From assembly GCF_051380735.1 (NCBI RefSeq), contig NZ_JBNYXQ010000010.1, positions 112,788 through 176,787 on the forward strand: 64,000 nt of DNA. The letters run 5' to 3'. Below, piece by piece: positions 61,012 to 64,000 of the stretch (position 1 is its first letter; each line of letters starts with the position of its first letter). The translations under genes were made by a program, and so were the position numbers. This stretch comes from Janthinobacterium sp051380735. GTDB taxonomy: Bacteria; Pseudomonadota; Gammaproteobacteria; Burkholderiales; Burkholderiaceae_D. A model generated the notes under the pieces. The model searched no databases, was not told where the DNA came from, and saw nothing but the letters and a program-made list of their open reading frames with translations.

Positions 61012-62712
61012 TCAGGCCGGCTCCGCATGCTCCACCATCAATTGCACCTTGGTCGTACCGTTGTATTCATTCGCATCGAGCCGGAACGCTACCCGCGTGC
61101 GTTCCCCCAGCGCATCCGTATGCCCGAACCAGATGGCGTCGAAGCGCACGCCGTTCTTTTCCAGCAGCAGTTTCAGATGGCGTTCCTTGAGGATGCGCTG
61201 GCTGACGACGCGGAATTCATCGCAGAATACGGGCGGCGCAAAACCCTGGCCCCATACCTGGCCATCCATCAGCTCGATAAACGCGGTGGTGTAATAGGCG
61301 TCTTCCAGCGGGCCGTCCGTTTCCACCACGCGTTCGAGCTGCTGCTGGCTCAGCCAGGCCTGGCCGACCGCTTCGAAGGCCTTGGAAAACGCGTCAAAGG
61401 CGTCGGCGCGGATGGTCAGGCCGGCCGCCATCGCGTGGCCGCCGAACTTGTCGATCAGGCTGGGCGCGCGCTTGGAGACCAGGTCGAGCGCGTCGCGCAA
61501 GTGAAAACCTGGAATCGAGCGGCCCGAGCCCTTGATCCAGCCGTCGGCGCCGGGTGCGAAGGTAATCGTCGGGCGGTAGAATTTTTCCTTCAGGCGCGAG
61601 GCGACGATGCCGATCACGCCCTGGTGCCACGATGCATCGAAGACGCTGATGGTGCTGCTGTTGGCCGGCTCGAAGTCGTCCAGGTGCAGCAGGGCGGTAT
61701 CCTGCATTTCCGCTTCGATCTCGCGGCGTTTCAGGTTGATGTCGTTCAGTTGCTGGGCCAGCGTCCAGGCGCGGCCCTCGTCGTCGGTGATCAGGCATTC
61801 GATGCCGAGCGACATGTCCTGCAGGCGCCCGGCCGCGTTCAAACGTGGACCCAGCGCAAAGCCCAGGTCGAACGGCGTGGCGCTGCGCGCTTCACGGCCG
61901 GCCACGCGGAACAGGGCGGCGACGCCTGCATGCATATTTCCCTTGCGCATGCGCTTGAGGCCCTGCGCCACCAGGATGCGGTTGTTGGTATCGAGACGCA
62001 CCACGTCGGCCACCGTGCCCAGCGCCACCAGGTCGAGCAGGCTGTCGAGCTTCGGTTGCGTTTGCGCATCAAAAATACCGCGACGGCGCATTTCCGCGCG
62101 CAAGGCCAGCAGCACGTAAAACATCACGCCCACGCCGGCCAGGTGTTTCGACGGAAAGCCGCAAGCAGGCTGGTTCGGGTTGACGATCACGGCGGCGTCG
62201 GGCAGGGTGTCGGCCGGCAAGTGATGGTCGGTGACGACCACCTGGATGCCGCGCCGGTTCGCTTCGGCCACGCCGTCGATGCTGGCAATGCCGTTGTCGA
62301 CCGTGATGATGATGTCGGGCGCCTTTTCGCGCGCGGTCAGCTCGACGATCTCGGGTGTCAGCCCATAGCCATATTCAAAACGGTTCGGCACGATAAAGTC
62401 GACCTGGGCGCCCATCGCGCGCAAGCCGCGCAGGGCGACTGCGCAGGCGGTGGCGCCGTCGCAGTCATAGTCGGCGACGATTACCATGCGTTTGTTGGCG
62501 GCGATGGCATCGGCCAGGAACACGCCTGCTGCATCGACATGCAGCAGGCCGGCCGGTGGAATCAGGTCCTTCGCTTCAATCGACAGTTCCCTGGCGTCGG
62601 ACAGGCCGCGCGACGCATACAGCCGGGCCAGCACGGGGTGGATGCCGTCCTGGCGCAGCAGTTCGGATTCACGGTACGGGCAGGGGCGGGTTGCGATGCG
62701 GGTGCGGGTCAT
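61012..62712 (-). CDS. recJ: Single-stranded-DNA exonuclease RecJ
   Basis: 566 residues from ATG 62712, overlapping the stop of the upstream gene (ATGA). DHH phosphoesterase motifs: MVIVADYDCDGATACAVALR, IITVDNGIASIDGV and VVVTDHHLPADTLP. The DHHA1 region has HQGVIGIVASRLKEKFYRPTI and GSGRSIPGFHLRDALDL ... DKFGGHAMAAGLTI. RecJ degrades ssDNA 5' to 3' in RecF-pathway recombination and mismatch repair. Length is typical. Confidence 0.96.
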   Translation of the reverse strand: MTRTRIATRPCPYRESELLRQDGIHPVLARLYASRGLSDARELSIEAKDLIPPAGLLHVDAAGVFLADAIAANKRMVIVADYDCDGATACAVALRGLRAMGAQVDFIVPNRFEYGYGLTPEIVELTAREKAPDIIITVDNGIASIDGVAEANRRGIQVVVTDHHLPADTLPDAAVIVNPNQPACGFPSKHLAGVGVMFYVLLALRAEMRRRGIFDAQTQPKLDSLLDLVALGTVADVVRLDTNNRILVAQGLKRMRKGNMHAGVAALFRVAGREARSATPFDLGFALGPRLNAAGRLQDMSLGIECLITDDEGRAWTLAQQLNDINLKRREIEAEMQDTALLHLDDFEPANSSTISVFDASWHQGVIGIVASRLKEKFYRPTITFAPGADGWIKGSGRSIPGFHLRDALDLVSKRAPSLIDKFGGHAMAAGLTIRADAFDAFSKAFEAVGQAWLSQQQLERVVETDGPLEDAYYTTAFIELMDGQVWGQGFAPPVFCDEFRVVSQRILKERHLKLLLEKNGVRFDAIWFGHTDALGERTRVAFRLDANEYNGTTKVQLMVEHAEPA

Positions 62713-63755
62713 GATGTGCTCAATGTGTTCAGGGTGTGGGCGCGCCAGAATTTGCGCTGCGCATGCTTGCTGGTGGTGCAGTCCAGCCAGCCGTCGCGAT
62801 GACTCAATACCAGGCGCAGCTGGCCCAGCCGGCCCTCTTTCAGGGCCGCCAGCAGCGGCGCAAACCAGTGCTGTTCCAGCTCCTGCATCTGCGCCAGCCA
62901 GGTGCCCCAGTCCTGCGCCATGGCCGGTCCGACCAGGCCGGCATGCACCACCAGCGCATCGGCCGGGCTGGCGATGATCGCTGCAGGCGCCGCATCGCGG
63001 CGCGACGGTTCGGCCAGCGCCGACAGCCAGCCGGGCGCAGCGCTCACATGCAGTGCGCTGGCGCAGGTGGAAGGCTTGGGTTCGGCCGCGCCCCACAGCC
63101 AGTAGCCGTTGACGGCTTTCAGGCCGCGTGCCTCGCGCGCTTCGTTGACCGGGTGTTCATGCCACAGCATCTGCACTTCGTTTTGCAGCCGGCGCGAAGC
63201 GCGCGCATGCTCGCCGTCGGGCATCCAGTCTGCCAGGTTCTGGCTGGCGGCCGCGTCCGGCGAGGCGCAGCGCAGATCGGTCCAGCCATCGGCGCGCATG
63301 AACCAGGTATGGGCGTCGCCGTAATACAGGGGCTGGCCCAGGCCGTCGAAATACGGGCGGGCCAGTTCGAACAGGGTACGGCTGTCGGCTTCGCTCAGTT
63401 GCAGCTGGCGCATATCGTCCATCGTCAGGTGCTTGCGCGTTATTTCGATATGCACGGGATGGATCAGGAAGTAGCGCGCGCCCGCTTCCTGTGCCAGGCC
63501 GAAGCCGCGCATGGCCGCCGCCGCGAACGGTGCTGCGGCCTCGTCGCTGCTGGCGCTCGGCGCCAGCTCGAGCGCGTGCGCCAGCCAGGCTTCGTGCGGC
63601 AGCAAGCGGGTGGTGCCGTCAAATTCATGCACGGTGGAGCTTAATGTGCGCGAGATCAGGGCAGCGAGGGCCGGGGTTTGCAGCGCCTTGATCAGGTCGC
63701 CAGCGAGCGCGGCATGCGGCAGGCCAAAGGGAAGAGCGAGGGTAAGTTGATTCAT
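62709..63755 (-). CDS. RpfE-like / phosphoglycerate mutase-like protein
   Basis: 348 residues from ATG 63755 (MNQLTLALPFGLPHAALAGDLI); ATG 63773 gives six more residues. It resembles the family found upstream of recJ in betaproteobacteria and annotated as RpfE-type or as cofactor-independent phosphoglycerate mutase-related. Visible stretches are FGLAQEAGARYFLIHPVHIEITRKHLTM, QPLYYGDAHTWFMRADGWTDLRC and NEVQMLWHEHPVNEAREARGLKAVNGYWLWG. There is no signal peptide. Catalytic residues of true mutases were not identified, so enzyme activity is unproven. It overlaps recJ by 4 bp. Confidence 0.8.
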   Translation of the reverse strand: MNQLTLALPFGLPHAALAGDLIKALQTPALAALISRTLSSTVHEFDGTTRLLPHEAWLAHALELAPSASSDEAAAPFAAAAMRGFGLAQEAGARYFLIHPVHIEITRKHLTMDDMRQLQLSEADSRTLFELARPYFDGLGQPLYYGDAHTWFMRADGWTDLRCASPDAAASQNLADWMPDGEHARASRRLQNEVQMLWHEHPVNEAREARGLKAVNGYWLWGAAEPKPSTCASALHVSAAPGWLSALAEPSRRDAAPAAIIASPADALVVHAGLVGPAMAQDWGTWLAQMQELEQHWFAPLLAALKEGRLGQLRLVLSHRDGWLDCTTSKHAQRKFWRAHTLNTLSTS

Positions 63756-63888
63756 GCCGAGATTGTAGGCCATTGTGGCCTGCTGCGAGAAGCGCGCGGT
63801 ATTTTTAGGCTATGTCACCGAAAAAAGTGGGAACGATCTGAACTTGCCGACGTCTAACTGAACAGAATTCTTCTTTCAGGAGGCGATC

Positions 63889-64000
63889 ATGCACCCAGTT
63901 CAATGGCAGACGTTTATCGCACAGTTCTCGCAATTGTCGCAGCGCCAGCGCCTGGCCGGCATCGCACTGTTGCAGGGCAGCACCGGGCAGGATGCGGCGA
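63889..64000 (+). CDS. Start of a probable IS1595-type transposase (cut by the window edge)
   Basis: Only 37 codons are visible: MHPVQWQTFIAQFSQLSQRQ, then LAGIALLQGSTGQD. The QW...FI.QFSQLS.RQR pattern resembles the N-terminus of ISXO2/IS1595-group transposases, upstream of their zinc ribbon. AGGAGG is perfectly placed before the ATG. About 75 bp upstream, GGCTATGTCACCG (from 63809) could be the outer end of the element. The call is tentative because the catalytic part is off the window. Confidence 0.5.
   Translation, partial: MHPVQWQTFIAQFSQLSQRQRLAGIALLQGSTGQDAA

Noticed and set aside
61027..62802. A 591-codon plus-strand frame opposite recJ
   Set aside because: Antisense of recJ, same reasoning as the other long shadow frames.

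Overview
The window is about 62-63% GC, densely packed, and almost entirely chromosomal housekeeping sequence of a betaproteobacterium. The best fit is family Oxalobacteraceae, in the Janthinobacterium/Duganella/Massilia group. Reasons are the MSHA pilus genes, a class I PHA synthase with its PhaR regulator, the bamD-rluD-pgeF-phaC-phaR-rimO neighbourhood, a LivM-LivG fusion transporter, a family I lipase with its foldase, and an RF2 gene that needs a programmed frameshift. The assignment rests on gene content and protein resemblance read by eye, not on a database search. No tRNA, rRNA or CRISPR array was seen.

Layout. 1-1.6 kb: end of an MSHA pilus cluster (mshM fragment, mshN). 1.7-7.8 kb: small unknowns, a methionine-type aminotransferase, an orphan PIN protein, yaaA, bamD, rluD and pgeF. 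7.6-10.4 kb: phaC and phaR. 10.5-15.5 kb: rimO, a cystathionine beta-lyase, a small membrane protein and a membrane-tethered serine hydrolase. 15.5-18.3 kb: a tightly overlapping four-gene operon (nucleotidyltransferase-like protein, Cys/Gly-tailed membrane protein, DUF692/MNIO enzyme, small helical protein). 18.4-25.2 kb: an MscS channel with a cyclic-nucleotide-binding domain, serB, mfd and a 5'-nucleotidase. 25.4-26.1 kb: a decayed chemoreceptor. 26.1-29.0 kb: lipase, lipase foldase and a TetR regulator. 29.0-38.0 kb: a palindromic extragenic element, PBP1A, an OPT transporter, a large unknown membrane protein, a YecA/SEC-C protein and a POT peptide transporter. 38.3-43.3 kb: ppnN, a chemoreceptor, and an APS kinase next to a sulfotransferase. 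43.4-46.7 kb: prfB, a HAD phosphatase and lysS in one operon. 47-51.6 kb: cpdB, a Sel1-type protein and several unknowns. 51.8-58.9 kb: a branched-chain amino-acid ABC transporter and a TonB-dependent receptor. 58.9-64 kb: DUF2288, an Xre-RES toxin-antitoxin pair, fosA, recJ with an RpfE-like gene, and the start of what looks like an insertion-sequence transposase at the right edge.

The strongest candidate for an undescribed system is the operon at 15531-18268. A membrane protein resembling the TIGR04222 family ends in a Ser/Gly/Asp stretch followed by four cysteines spaced by glycine. Its gene overlaps that of a DUF692 enzyme, a multinuclear non-haem iron oxidase family known to modify peptide cysteines, and a small accessory-like protein follows. 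The arrangement suggests that the enzyme modifies the cysteine tail of a membrane-anchored protein rather than a free peptide. Other points of note are a PAPS-supply/sulfotransferase pair, the cyclic-nucleotide-binding MscS protein, a stepwise-decayed chemoreceptor, several exact inverted repeats at gene junctions, and tandem repeats upstream of prfB.
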